DNA of 64,000 bases from Leifsonia sp. TF02-11. GTDB taxonomy: Bacteria; Actinomycetota; Actinomycetes; Actinomycetales; Microbacteriaceae. The DNA lies in NCBI RefSeq assembly GCF_017565305.1, contig NZ_JAGEKP010000001.1, positions 124,001 through 188,000 on the forward strand. Reading direction: 5' to 3'. The notes under the pieces are model-generated. The model did no database searches. It worked only from the letters and a program-made list of their open reading frames with translations, and had not been told where the DNA came from. A program made the translations under genes and the position numbers. Shown piece by piece: positions 7,906 to 16,165 of this stretch. Position 1 is the first letter of the stretch; the number at the start of each line of letters is the position of its first letter.

Positions 7906-8643
7906 ATCGAGAAGCCACATGAACTAAGCCGGCGCGTCTTCGTGGGAGGTGTGGCTGCGACCACAGCAATCGCGGTCGGCCAGCTCTCGGGAGTTGGCGC
8001 ATTGTCCGCATCAGCGAACGCGCTCGGAATCATCTATCCGCTTCTGAAGTGGCGTCACGTAACTGACAACTTCAATGCTCACGTCCTTCGCGGATCCGTC
8101 AACCCGGGCACCGACTACGACTGTCCGGTCGGCACAGACGTCCTTGCTGTCAAAGCCGGAACCGTAACGATGTCCGCCTTCTGGGGCGAAGCCGGAAACA
8201 CCGTGCGCGTGGACCACGGCGGCGGCGTGGTCACGGAATACCTCCACAACTCGGCGCTGCTCGTGAGCGCGGGTGACCAGGTCGCTCAGGGCCAGGTAAT
8301 CGCCAAGTCCGGTAACACTGGCTCAGCATCAACCGGCGCGCACCTGCACATATCACTGAAACTGAACGGATCGAACGTCGACTTCGAAAAGTACATTGGC
8401 GTTCCCGCAACACCTAACCATAAGGGAGAACAAGACGTGCAGTACTGGAAGTATCAGGGCAATGGAATGCTCGCAGCAGTTGACAACGTTCGGATGGAGT
8501 ATCGGTACCTCAACCAGTACGAAGCTATGGTCGTCGATAACCTCGTCGCCGCAGGGCTGACCCAGGTTTCGGTATTCGGGGAACCTGCCTGGACAAGTAC
8601 GCTCGGGAGCTTCCGACTCATCACGGCGCCATCGGCTCCCTAG
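7906..8643 (+). CDS. M23 (LytM)-type peptidase-like protein with a Tat signal and non-canonical start
   Basis: A secreted protein with a LytM/M23 metallopeptidase fold, a family that cuts peptidoglycan cross-bridges. NPGTDYD, the GTDVLAV segment and TGAHLHISL (the HxH motif) follow the M23 pattern, but the first zinc ligand of the usual HxxxD motif is replaced by Asn. In frame upstream of the first canonical start (GTG 7942) lies LSRRVFVGGVAA, a twin-arginine signal that GTG 7942 would lose. The frame is open back to a TAG at 7855 with no ATG, GTG or TTG in between. A strong GAAGGGGGG (7891-7899) sits six bases before ATC 7906, so initiation at ATC is proposed; GTG 7942 is the conservative alternative. 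The last 70 residues are unassigned. Confidence 0.75.
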   Translation: MEKPHELSRRVFVGGVAATTAIAVGQLSGVGALSASANALGIIYPLLKWRHVTDNFNAHVLRGSVNPGTDYDCPVGTDVLAVKAGTVTMSAFWGEAGNTVRVDHGGGVVTEYLHNSALLVSAGDQVAQGQVIAKSGNTGSASTGAHLHISLKLNGSNVDFEKYIGVPATPNHKGEQDVQYWKYQGNGMLAAVDNVRMEYRYLNQYEAMVVDNLVAAGLTQVSVFGEPAWTSTLGSFRLITAPSAP

Positions 8644-8660
8644 CAGGCAGCTCGACATTC

Positions 8661-8703
8661 GAAATGGCCCCGGCCCGCCACCTGGTGGTCTGGGGGCCAT
8701 TTC
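8661..8703. terminator. Terminator-like inverted repeat after the M23 gene
   Basis: Perfect 11-bp arms GAAATGGCCCC (8661-8671) and GGGGCCATTTC (8693-8703), loop of 21 bases, located 17 bases past the stop. There is no long T-run. Being symmetrical it could act in both directions. Confidence 0.7.
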
Positions 8704-8730
8704 GTCGTTGCCAGCAGTGAGGCGCTGCTC

Positions 8731-8850
8731 TCACGCCTCATGGCAAGGCACTGGCGGAACCTTCGGCTCTTTCGGGCCGACGACCTTACCGTCCTTGTAC
8801 TCGAGCAGCCACGGTGGCCCCATCCCTGCCTCACGGTAGGCGCGAACCAC
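8731..8850 (-). CDS. Possible small hypothetical protein or gene remnant
   Basis: From a GTG at 8850 a 39-residue frame ends in a protein-like sequence, WLLEYKDGKVVGPKEPKVPP. The same frame continues upstream for several natural-looking residues (SSDDDWVV) before turning into low-complexity Arg/Pro, so it could be the tail of a broken gene at the edge of the accessory region. No ribosome site is evident. Low confidence. Confidence 0.3.
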   Translation of the reverse strand: MVRAYREAGMGPPWLLEYKDGKVVGPKEPKVPPVPCHEA

Positions 8851-8980
8851 CCAGTCGTCGTCGCTGGAGGGGCCCCGGGCGCCGACCCGAGCGCAGCGAG
8901 GGCCGGCGTTCGGGGGAGCGGGTGGGCGCAGCCTGGTGACGACCGTGGAGATGCCTTGAGCCCTCCGCGCGCCCCCGGAC

Positions 8981-10000
8981 CTACGCCGCCGCCCGCTCCT
9001 CCGCCGGTCGCCGGCGCAGCGCGGCGGCCACGATCGCAGGCGTGTTGTACTCCTGGTCCATCCGCCCCACACCAGTTCCCGGCGGGACGATCGCGTCGAT
9101 CCGGTCGAGGAGGTCGTCCGTGAGCTGCACGTTGGCGGCCCCGAGGAGGTCGTCGAGCTGGTCCATCGTGCGTGGTCCGATGAGGGCGGCGGTCACGCCG
9201 GGGTGCGCGATGACGAACGCGAGTGCGAGGTGGGTCAGCGACAAGCCCGCCTCCTCCGCGAGTGGGATGAATCGCTCAACGGCGTCGATGCGGCGTTCGT
9301 CGCGCAGGGCCGCGAACATCTGTGTGCGGCGGAGGTCGCTCTCCTGGCCGCGGCGGACGCGGCCGGTGAGCATGCCGCTCGCGAGCGGGCTCCAGATGAC
9401 CGTGCCCATGCCGTACTTCTGCGCCGTCGGCAGCACCTCGCGCTCGATGGCGCGATCCAGGAGGGAGTAGTGCGGCTGCTCGACGCGGAATCGCTCCAGG
9501 CCGCGCCGTTCGGCGGTCCACTGCGCCTCCACGATCTCGGACGCGGGCATGTCCGAGGAGCCGATCGCGCAGACCTTGCCGCTGCGGACCAGGTCGGTGA
9601 GCGCCGAGAGCGTCTCCTCGATGTCGGTCGCCGGGTCGGGCCGGTGCATCTGGTAGAGGTCGAGGTGGTCGGTCCCGAGCCGGCGCAGCGAGTTCTCGAC
9701 GGCCGTCATGATCCAGCGCCGCGAGCCGCCCCGGTGGTTGGGGTCGTCGCCGATCGGCCGCGCGAACTTCGACGCGAGGACGACGTCGTCACGGCGCCCC
9801 TTGATGGCGTGTCCGACCATCTCCTCGGAGTCGCCGTAGGCGTCGGCGGTGTCGACGAGGTTGATGCCGGCGTCGAGGGCGCGTGCCACCATCCGGTCGA
9901 CGTCGGCCTGGTCGCTGTTGCCGAACGAGCTGAACATCATCGCCCCGAGGGCGAAAGGCGAGACCTGGATGCCGGTGCGGCCGAGCGGGCGGTACTTCAT
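8981..10000 (-). CDS. Aldo/keto reductase
   Basis: A 339-residue NADPH-dependent oxidoreductase with a TIM-barrel fold. The catalytic tetrad is visible: Asp50, Tyr55 (DTADAYG), Lys78 (ASKFA) and His119 (QMHRPD). Length and motifs fit the YajO/Tas-like, voltage-gated-K-channel-beta-like AKR branch acting on small aldehydes or ketones. It is divergently oriented to a TetR regulator across about 108 bases holding two palindromes, so it is probably the regulated target. The C-terminus is Ala/Arg-rich. Confidence 0.9.
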   Translation of the reverse strand: MKYRPLGRTGIQVSPFALGAMMFSSFGNSDQADVDRMVARALDAGINLVDTADAYGDSEEMVGHAIKGRRDDVVLASKFARPIGDDPNHRGGSRRWIMTAVENSLRRLGTDHLDLYQMHRPDPATDIEETLSALTDLVRSGKVCAIGSSDMPASEIVEAQWTAERRGLERFRVEQPHYSLLDRAIEREVLPTAQKYGMGTVIWSPLASGMLTGRVRRGQESDLRRTQMFAALRDERRIDAVERFIPLAEEAGLSLTHLALAFVIAHPGVTAALIGPRTMDQLDDLLGAANVQLTDDLLDRIDAIVPPGTGVGRMDQEYNTPAIVAAALRRRPAEERAAA

Positions 10001-10049
10001 GGTTCCTCCAGACTGTGCTCCCGCCTCCGGACGCGATAGGCTCAGATAA

Positions 10050-10089
10050 GCGGAACACTCGTCCGCAACTATACGGAACGATGTTCCGT
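10050..10089. promoter_or_regulatory. Double TetR-type operator between reductase and regulator
   Basis: Two inverted repeats lie side by side. The first spans 10050-10066 with outer arms GCGGA and TCCGC. The second, 10073-10089, is a perfect ACGGAAC-GAT-GTTCCGT palindrome. Their centres are 23 bp apart and they share the half-site CGGAAC. The position between two divergent starts fits autoregulation plus control of the reductase. Confidence 0.72.
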
Positions 10090-10108
10090 TTGTCTACTGG
10101 AGGATGTG

Positions 10109-10735
10109 ATGACCGCTGCGGAGAACGACGTCGCGCCCCGGCGCAAGCGTGCCGACGCTGTCCGCAACACCGAGGCGGTGCTCGCCGCGGCGAAGGCGGC
10201 ATTCGCCGAACTCGGCGTGGATGCGCCGATGCGCGACATCAGCGCCCGCGCGGGGGTCGGGGTCGGCACGATCTACCGCAACTACCCGCAGCGGTCGGAC
10301 CTGATCATCGCGGTCTTCCGCCACGAACTCGATGCGACCGCCGCAGAAGCGGACCGGCTGCGCGCCGAGTTCCCGCCCGCCGAGGCGCTCCGTCGCTGGG
10401 CGGACAGCCTGGCGCGTTTCGTCGCGACGAAGCACGGCTTCGCCAGCGCGCTGCACTCCGGCGACCCGGCGTACGCCCCGCTGCCCGGGCAGTTCATCGG
10501 CGTGCTCGCCCCGAAAGTCCAGCGCATCCTCGACGACGGCGCCGCTGCGGGCACCATCCGGCCGGGCATCCGTGCCGAGGACGTGATCTACGCTCTCAGC
10601 CGGCTCGCCGACAGCGGCCCCGAGGGCGCCAGGGGCGATGAGAGTGACAGGGGCGATGAGGGCGACAGGGACGATGGGACCGAGAACCCGATGGTCGGCA
10701 TCCTGCTCGACGGGCTGACCACGAAGAGCGTATAG
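10109..10735 (+). CDS. TetR family transcriptional regulator
   Basis: A 208-residue repressor. The N-terminal helix-turn-helix is at about residues 15-60 (AAFAELGVDAPMRDISARAG then GVGTIYRNYPQRSDLI). The C-terminal ligand domain ends in a short charged repeat (DESDRGDEGDRDD). ATG 10109 is preferred over GTG 10106 because GGAGG at 10099-10103 is then five bases away. The double palindrome just upstream is its likely binding site, and the divergent aldo/keto reductase its likely target. Confidence 0.88.
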   Translation: MTAAENDVAPRRKRADAVRNTEAVLAAAKAAFAELGVDAPMRDISARAGVGVGTIYRNYPQRSDLIIAVFRHELDATAAEADRLRAEFPPAEALRRWADSLARFVATKHGFASALHSGDPAYAPLPGQFIGVLAPKVQRILDDGAAAGTIRPGIRAEDVIYALSRLADSGPEGARGDESDRGDEGDRDDGTENPMVGILLDGLTTKSV

Positions 10736-10805
10736 GCGCTGGAACCGGACCCGTCGAGGCCGCTCGCGATGACCACGCGATGACTCCGCGTTGTAGCATC
10801 CAGCC

Positions 10806-11072
10806 ATGTCCGATCGCGCTTCTCGGCCCTCCGCCCGCTCACGACGCGGCCCCAACCTCCCGCTCACGGTGCTCGTCGCGATCTACGTCGTCGCGCTGAT
10901 CGCCGCCGCCGTCCTCTACTTCCTCGCCATCGCGACCATGGGCGCGGATCCGCGAGGTGCGGCCGGCTACTTCCTCTTCGGGAACGCGATCGGTGCGCTG
11001 GGCGTCCTCGGTGGGATGCTGCACCTCGCGGTGGCCGCCGTGCGCAACGTCATCGAGGACAACGCGCGGTAG
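10806..11072 (+). CDS. Small two-helix membrane protein
   Basis: An 88-residue protein with a basic N-terminus (SRPSARSRRG), a membrane helix at about 18-43 and a second at about 58-80. No family recognised. It stands alone on the plus strand, 70 bases after the TetR gene and convergent with the GH35 gene. Confidence 0.6.
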   Translation: MSDRASRPSARSRRGPNLPLTVLVAIYVVALIAAAVLYFLAIATMGADPRGAAGYFLFGNAIGALGVLGGMLHLAVAAVRNVIEDNAR

Positions 11073-11151
11073 CCGCCCCGCCGCAGCACTTCCGCGAGCC
11101 GAGCACCGCTCTCCGTGAAGCACCTCCGTCCGGGCGGAATGCCGTGGACTG

Positions 11152-12849
11152 TCACGCCCCGCTCGGCCCCAGATCGGGAGCGGAGTGGAGCGTCACCGCG
11201 TGCTCGTCGAGGCCGTCCAGTTCCAGCACCACGATCTCGTTCGTTCCGGGGCGCGTGATCGGCCACGGCACGTACAGCCGTCGTTGCGGGCCGCGATTCC
11301 AGTAGCGCCCGAGGCAGAAGCCGTTGACCCAGACGTAGCCCTTACCGCCGGGCACCTCGAGGTAGCCGTCCGACTGTTCGGCGAGCTCGGCGGTTCCTGC
11401 GTAGTACCGCGGCAGCGCTTGGCTGCCCGCCGTGGCTGACCAGGCAGCCGAGTCGAGCGCCGGGGGATCGCCCGGGAGGCGGTGGGCGGAGTGGTGAATG
11501 CGGTTCAGCTGCTGGATGCCGTGGAACACGCCGCCGAGCCCCTTGTGCTGCCCGAGGCGCGGGCCGTAGTTCGCGCGGCCCATCGACTCCACGATCACGG
11601 TGACCTCGGCGGGAGCTCCGACCGGAGGGAGCATCCCATCGCCGCCGCGGTCCACGATGCCGTGCAGCTCGCCGTCCACGTAGACGTGTGCGCGATCGCG
11701 CACGTCGCGCACCTCCAACGGCTCGGGCGCGCGTGGACCGGGGATGGAAAGGCGATAGGCGACCAGACCGTGGTCGACGCCGAGTTCCTCGAAGCTGGCC
11801 GGCACGGGGGACGAGCCGAGGTCCTCGAAGACGACCTCGGCGGTCCGGGTGAGCGCGACCCGCTGCTCCGGCATCAGCGGAGGCAGCGTGGGGAGGGGCG
11901 GCAGCTCGGCTGCGGGCCGTGCCCGAGCGAAGAGTTCGCGGAAGGCGACGAACTTCTCGGTCGGAGCCCCGCGCTCGTCGAGGGGCGCGTCGTAGTCGTA
12001 GCTGGTGACGGTCGGGAGGAATGCGTCGACGCCGTCGAGCAGGTGGTGGTTCGCGCCCGCCCCCGTGCCGAAGTTGGTGCCGCCGTGCGCCATGTACAGG
12101 TTGACGGATGCGCCGGCGTCGAGGATCCCGGACAGCGCGGCCGTCGCCGAGCCCACGTCGCGTGTCACGCGCGGGGCGCCCCAGTGGTCGAACCAGCCGT
12201 TCCAGAACTCCATGCAGAACGGCTCGTCGTCCGGGCGGTGCATGGCGAGCGCGGCGAATGCCGAGGCGGGATTCGAGCCGAAGTTCACGGTGGCGCGGAT
12301 GCCGGGCACCGTCCCGCCGGTCAGCATGATGTCCGTCGGGCCGTCGCTGGTCACCAGCGGGACGGTCACGCCGCGCTCACGCAGCCCGTCAGCCAGGGCG
12401 GCCAGGTATTCGGCGTCGGTGCCGAACGAGCCGTACTCGTTCTCCACCTGCACCATCGAGAGGGCGGGATGCCCGGCGAACCGCGGGACCACCGCGTCCA
12501 GGTAGCGCCGCACCGGCTCCAAGAACACCGGATGCGCCGTGCGCACGAAGCGACCCGCGCGCGCCGTCAGCCACGACGGCAGTCCGCCGTTGTCCCACTC
12601 GGCGCAGATGTACGGCCCCGGCCGCACGATCACACGCAGGCCCTCCTCGGCCGCCGCGTCGAGATACCGTTCGATGTCGTCGAGCCGCCGCCAGTCGCCC
12701 TCGACGGGTTCGTGCACGTTCCAGGCCAGGTAGGTCTCGACGGTGTCGAGGCCCATCGCGTGCAGCGAGCGCAGACGGTGCGACCACTGCTCGGGGAGCG
12801 TGCGGAAGTAGTGGGCGGCGCCCGAGTAGACGGGTGTCGTTTCGGTCAT
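11152..12849 (-). CDS. GH35 family beta-galactosidase
   Basis: A 565-residue cytoplasmic enzyme that removes terminal beta-galactose. NVHEP at about 44-48 and RPGPYICAEW at about 76-85 are family signatures; the acid/base is Glu138 in ENEYG and the nucleophile Glu214 in CMEFWNGW. There is no signal peptide, so the substrate is imported first. ATG 12849 is chosen because GAGGAT lies just upstream and the homology begins here; the longer frame upstream is only the shadow of the permease gene. It is the last gene of the sugar operon (SBP, two permeases, GH35). Confidence 0.93.
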   Translation of the reverse strand: MTETTPVYSGAAHYFRTLPEQWSHRLRSLHAMGLDTVETYLAWNVHEPVEGDWRRLDDIERYLDAAAEEGLRVIVRPGPYICAEWDNGGLPSWLTARAGRFVRTAHPVFLEPVRRYLDAVVPRFAGHPALSMVQVENEYGSFGTDAEYLAALADGLRERGVTVPLVTSDGPTDIMLTGGTVPGIRATVNFGSNPASAFAALAMHRPDDEPFCMEFWNGWFDHWGAPRVTRDVGSATAALSGILDAGASVNLYMAHGGTNFGTGAGANHHLLDGVDAFLPTVTSYDYDAPLDERGAPTEKFVAFRELFARARPAAELPPLPTLPPLMPEQRVALTRTAEVVFEDLGSSPVPASFEELGVDHGLVAYRLSIPGPRAPEPLEVRDVRDRAHVYVDGELHGIVDRGGDGMLPPVGAPAEVTVIVESMGRANYGPRLGQHKGLGGVFHGIQQLNRIHHSAHRLPGDPPALDSAAWSATAGSQALPRYYAGTAELAEQSDGYLEVPGGKGYVWVNGFCLGRYWNRGPQRRLYVPWPITRPGTNEIVVLELDGLDEHAVTLHSAPDLGPSGA

Positions 12850-12857
12850 GGGTATCC

Positions 12858-13694
12858 TCACATCTTCATCGCGCCGGCCGAGAGGTCGGCACGCCAGAAC
12901 TTCTGCAACCCGAAGAACGCGATGATCAGCGGGATGGTCGAGAGCAGCGCGCCGGTGATGACCAGGTTGTAGTTCATCTGGCTGGGCTGGCTGTTCAGGA
13001 AGTACAGGCCGAGGGTCACGGGCCACAGCGAGTTGTCGGTGAGCGTCACCATCGGCAGGAAGAAGTTGTTCCAGATCCCGACGAACGAGAACAGGAAGAC
13101 CGTGATGAGCGCAGGCGACATGATGCGCAGGGAGATCGTGAAGAAGATCCGCAGGTCGCCGGCGCCGTCGACGCGCGCCGCCGCGATGAGGTCGTCCGAG
13201 ATGGAGTCCTTGGCGTAGATGCGCGAGAGGAAGACGCCGAACGGGCTGACCACGCTCGGGATGAGCACGGCCCAGATGGTGTTGATGATGCCCAGCTGCG
13301 AGAACAGCAGATACAGCGGGATGACCAACAGCGCGGCCGGCAGGAGCACGGAGGCGAGAATGGCGACGAAGATCGCCTCCCGCCCGCGGAACTCGTATTT
13401 GGCGAGCACATAGCCCGCCGCCGCGCTGAACAGCGTCGCCCCCGCTGCGCCGACCCCGGCGTAGAGGAAGGTGTTGAGCAGCCAGCGCCCGAACAGCCCG
13501 TCCTGGGTGGTCAGGATGTCGCGGATGTTGTCGAACAGCGCGAACCCGTTCGCGAACCACAACGGCGGACTGCCGAACAGCTGCGTGCTCGATTTCGTCG
13601 CCGAAACGATCAGCCACCAGATCGGCAGCAGGAAGTACACCGCGCCGAGCAGCAGTACGCCGCGCAGCAGGATCTTGTTGACGGATGCCCGCAT
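12858..13694 (-). CDS. Carbohydrate ABC transporter permease (MalG-type)
   Basis: A 278-residue inner-membrane subunit with about six membrane helices and the EAA-loop region AAARVDGAGDLRIFFTISL, where the ATPase docks. It is the second permease of a CUT1 importer. Start ATG 13694 overlaps the stop of the previous permease by one base (TGATG). No ATPase gene lies in this cluster, so a shared MsiK-type ATPase encoded elsewhere is likely, as is usual in actinomycetes. Confidence 0.92.
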   Translation of the reverse strand: MRASVNKILLRGVLLLGAVYFLLPIWWLIVSATKSSTQLFGSPPLWFANGFALFDNIRDILTTQDGLFGRWLLNTFLYAGVGAAGATLFSAAAGYVLAKYEFRGREAIFVAILASVLLPAALLVIPLYLLFSQLGIINTIWAVLIPSVVSPFGVFLSRIYAKDSISDDLIAAARVDGAGDLRIFFTISLRIMSPALITVFLFSFVGIWNNFFLPMVTLTDNSLWPVTLGLYFLNSQPSQMNYNLVITGALLSTIPLIIAFFGLQKFWRADLSAGAMKM

Positions 13695-14665
13695 CAGTTG
13701 GCCGCCTTCCGTGCGGTCATCGCGCCGGAGAGACGCATGAAGCCGAACGACAGCACGGCCGTCCCGAGGGCGAGGAGCACGGCCATCGCCGCCGCGAGAC
13801 CGTAGTCGTTGAGTGAGAACGCGACGTTCTGCACGGTCATGTTCGGCGTGTAGTTGGCGTCGATCGCGGAGGAGAACGGCCGGAGCAGCATCGGCTCGTT
13901 GTAGAGCTGGACCGTTCCGATGATCGAGAAGACGCCGGTGAGGGTGAGGGCCGGTGCGACGAGCGGGATCTTGATGCTCCACGCGGTGCGGATGGGGCCG
14001 GCGCCGTCCATGGACGCCGCCTCGTACAGCTCCCGCGGGACCGCCTTGAGCGCCGAGTAGATGATGATCATGTTGTAGCCGGTCCAGGTCCAGGTGATGA
14101 TGTTGGCCATCGACCACAGGATCGTGCCGCCCGACAGGAAGTCGAGGTTCACCCCGAGCGGTTGCAGCGCACGGACGAACGGGCTGGTGCCTCCCAGGTA
14201 GAGGAAGGCCCAGAGGATCGCCGCGATCACGCCCGGCACCGCGTACGGCAGGAATGACACGAGCCGCATGAAGGCGGCGAACCGGTTGGCGAGCGCGTCG
14301 ATCGCGAGCGCGAGCAGCAGTGCGATCACGAGCATGAGCGGCACCTGCACGACGCCGAGCAGGAGGACGCGCCAGATGCCGGAGGTGAACTCGGGCATCC
14401 CGAGCGCCTTGACGTAGTTGCCGAAGCCCGCGAAGACGCGCTCGGGGGCGCCGAAACCGAGACCGGAGCGCTTCTCGGTGAAGAAGCTCTCGTAGACCGC
14501 GTAGCAGAGCGGAATCGCGTAGGCCAGCACGTAGAGCGCCAGGAACGGCGCGAGCAGCAGCACGATGGCGCGCCATTTCGAGCGCTTCATCGCCGTGAAC
14601 CCGTTTCTGCGGCGTGCGACAGGAGGCGCGGCGGGGGTGGCCGGTCGGCCGAGGGTGGTCGTCAT
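13694..14665 (-). CDS. Carbohydrate ABC transporter permease (MalF-type)
   Basis: A 323-residue membrane protein with an N-terminal cytoplasmic tail and about six helices. The EAA loop is visible as YEAASMDGAGPIRTAWSIKIP. It forms the membrane channel with the product of 12858-13694. It follows the binding-protein gene across a perfect 13-bp hairpin (14688-14719), a common arrangement that leaves less permease than binding protein. Confidence 0.92.
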   Translation of the reverse strand: MTTTLGRPATPAAPPVARRRNGFTAMKRSKWRAIVLLLAPFLALYVLAYAIPLCYAVYESFFTEKRSGLGFGAPERVFAGFGNYVKALGMPEFTSGIWRVLLLGVVQVPLMLVIALLLALAIDALANRFAAFMRLVSFLPYAVPGVIAAILWAFLYLGGTSPFVRALQPLGVNLDFLSGGTILWSMANIITWTWTGYNMIIIYSALKAVPRELYEAASMDGAGPIRTAWSIKIPLVAPALTLTGVFSIIGTVQLYNEPMLLRPFSSAIDANYTPNMTVQNVAFSLNDYGLAAAMAVLLALGTAVLSFGFMRLSGAMTARKAAN

Positions 14666-14687
14666 GCTTCGTCCTCTCGGAAAGCGG

Positions 14688-14719
14688 ACCGCCGGCCGTC
14701 GTGCGCGACGGCCGGCGGT
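14688..14719. terminator. Intra-operon hairpin between binding protein and permeases
   Basis: Perfect 13-bp arms (14688-14700 and 14707-14719, core CCGCCGGCCGTC) with a six-base loop. It lies between the end of the solute-binding protein gene and the first permease. It may partly terminate transcription or protect the upstream message. Confidence 0.7.
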
Positions 14720-14724
14720 GGTGC

Positions 14725-16026
14725 TCACTTGGTGCTGAGGCCCTTCGCCTTGACCGCGGCCAGGACGGCCTTCTGCGCGGCCGCGAGACCGTCGGTCAGA
14801 GTGCCCGTGCCGGTGGCGGCGCCCGTGAAGGCGTCCTTGATCGCCGAGTTGGTCTCGGTGTTCAGGGGACCGTATTGCCAATGCGGGTCGATGGTCTTCG
14901 CGTACGCGGTGAACTCCTGGAAGATCTTCTGTCCGCCGAAGAAGTCGACGCCCTTCTGCAGGGCCGGGTTCTGCTGGCCCGTGGTGGACGCCGGGAAGAG
15001 CGCTGCCTTGTCGATCAGGATGGACATCGCGTCCGTGTCGGTGCTCATCCAGTTGGCGAAGTCGACGGCACCCTGGACGTTCGTGCAGCCCTTCAGGACC
15101 GAGGTCGCGGAACCGCCGGAGGTCCCGGTGCTCTTCTGGTCGGCCGAATGGTTCGGCAGCGGCGCCACGGCCCACTTGCCCGCCGAGTCGGCGGCCGAGC
15201 CTTCGAGGATCCCAGCCCACCAGACCGGCTCGAAGGCCGTGGCGATTGTGCCGTTCTGAACCTCCTGGTACCAGTCAGGGGTGTCGGACTGCTCGACCTT
15301 CGTGGTCTTGGCGTCGAGCTGCTGCTGCCAGACTGCGGCGACCTGGCGGGTGGCCGGGGAGTCCACGGTCACCTTCCAGGCGTCGCCCTCTGTGGAGAAG
15401 AACGTGCCGCCTGCCTGCTGCGCGAACGATCCCCAGCCGCTGGCGGAGGAGGGGTCGTACGAGCTCAGGTAGGTGTTCGGGTCGGCCGCGTGCACCTGCG
15501 CCGCCTGCTTCACGAACTCATCCCAGGTGGCCGCAGGCGTGATCCCGAACTTCTTGTACACGTCGGTGCGATAGAACATCCCCATCGGGGCGGTGTCGAC
15601 GGGGATGCCGTACACGCCGCCGCCGACCTTCATCGCCGAGCGCACCGAAGCGCTGTAGTCGGAGTCGTACTTCGCCGATTCCTTGGAGATGTCGACGAGC
15701 ATCCCGTCGAGCACGAAGCTCGGGATGGACTCGTTGCCGACCTGCGCGAGGCACGGGCCGTTGCCCGCCTTCACCGCCGCCTGCATCTTCGTGTAGCCGC
15801 CGGCGCTGCCGGAGGCGATGGTCTGGAACTTCACCTTCTGGTCGTGCGTCTTGTTCCAGAGGGCGGCGGCCTCCTTGTAACCGGGCGCCCAGCCCCAGAA
15901 CTCGATCGGAGACGAGGTGTCGGAACTCTGGCCGCCCGAGGCGCAGCCGGAGAGTCCGGCGGCCGCGACCGCCACGGTCGCCAGGGCGGCGAGCGTGCGC
16001 AGGGTGGATCGTCTGGGGAGCTTCAT
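14725..16026 (-). CDS. Sugar ABC transporter solute-binding lipoprotein
   Basis: A 433-residue extracytoplasmic binding protein. It has a type II signal peptide with lipobox LSGC (Cys at about residue 28), followed by a family 1 binding fold (SPIEFWGWAPG, AALWNKTH). It captures an oligosaccharide for the two permeases downstream; given the GH35 enzyme, a beta-galactoside is plausible. ATG 16026 starts a normal signal peptide (MKLPRRST); a longer start is not needed. First gene of the minus-strand operon, divergent from LacI. Confidence 0.92.
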   Translation of the reverse strand: MKLPRRSTLRTLAALATVAVAAAGLSGCASGGQSSDTSSPIEFWGWAPGYKEAAALWNKTHDQKVKFQTIASGSAGGYTKMQAAVKAGNGPCLAQVGNESIPSFVLDGMLVDISKESAKYDSDYSASVRSAMKVGGGVYGIPVDTAPMGMFYRTDVYKKFGITPAATWDEFVKQAAQVHAADPNTYLSSYDPSSASGWGSFAQQAGGTFFSTEGDAWKVTVDSPATRQVAAVWQQQLDAKTTKVEQSDTPDWYQEVQNGTIATAFEPVWWAGILEGSAADSAGKWAVAPLPNHSADQKSTGTSGGSATSVLKGCTNVQGAVDFANWMSTDTDAMSILIDKAALFPASTTGQQNPALQKGVDFFGGQKIFQEFTAYAKTIDPHWQYGPLNTETNSAIKDAFTGAATGTGTLTDGLAAAQKAVLAAVKAKGLSTK

Positions 16027-16070
16027 CGCTGTTTCCTTCACTGAGAGGGGAGCGGCGCACGTTTGCAAGA

Positions 16071-16080
16071 TAAACGTTTA
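16071..16080. promoter_or_regulatory. LacI-type operator TAAACGTTTA
   Basis: A perfect CG-centred palindrome of the kind bound by LacI/GalR repressors. It lies 44 bases before the binding-protein start and 86 bases before the LacI start, so one site could control both directions. Confidence 0.72.
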
Positions 16081-16165
16081 GCCATTGGTGTGGAACAATA
16101 CATCGTGAGTGTCGGCCGGTCAACGCGCATCGGTGGACCAACGGCGGTCGATGTGGGAGGTAGTG

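Noticed and set aside
11152-13617. A single 821-codon protein
   Set aside because: The GH35 homology begins at 12849 with a good ribosome site. The upstream part is out of frame with the MalG-type permease and has low-complexity composition.
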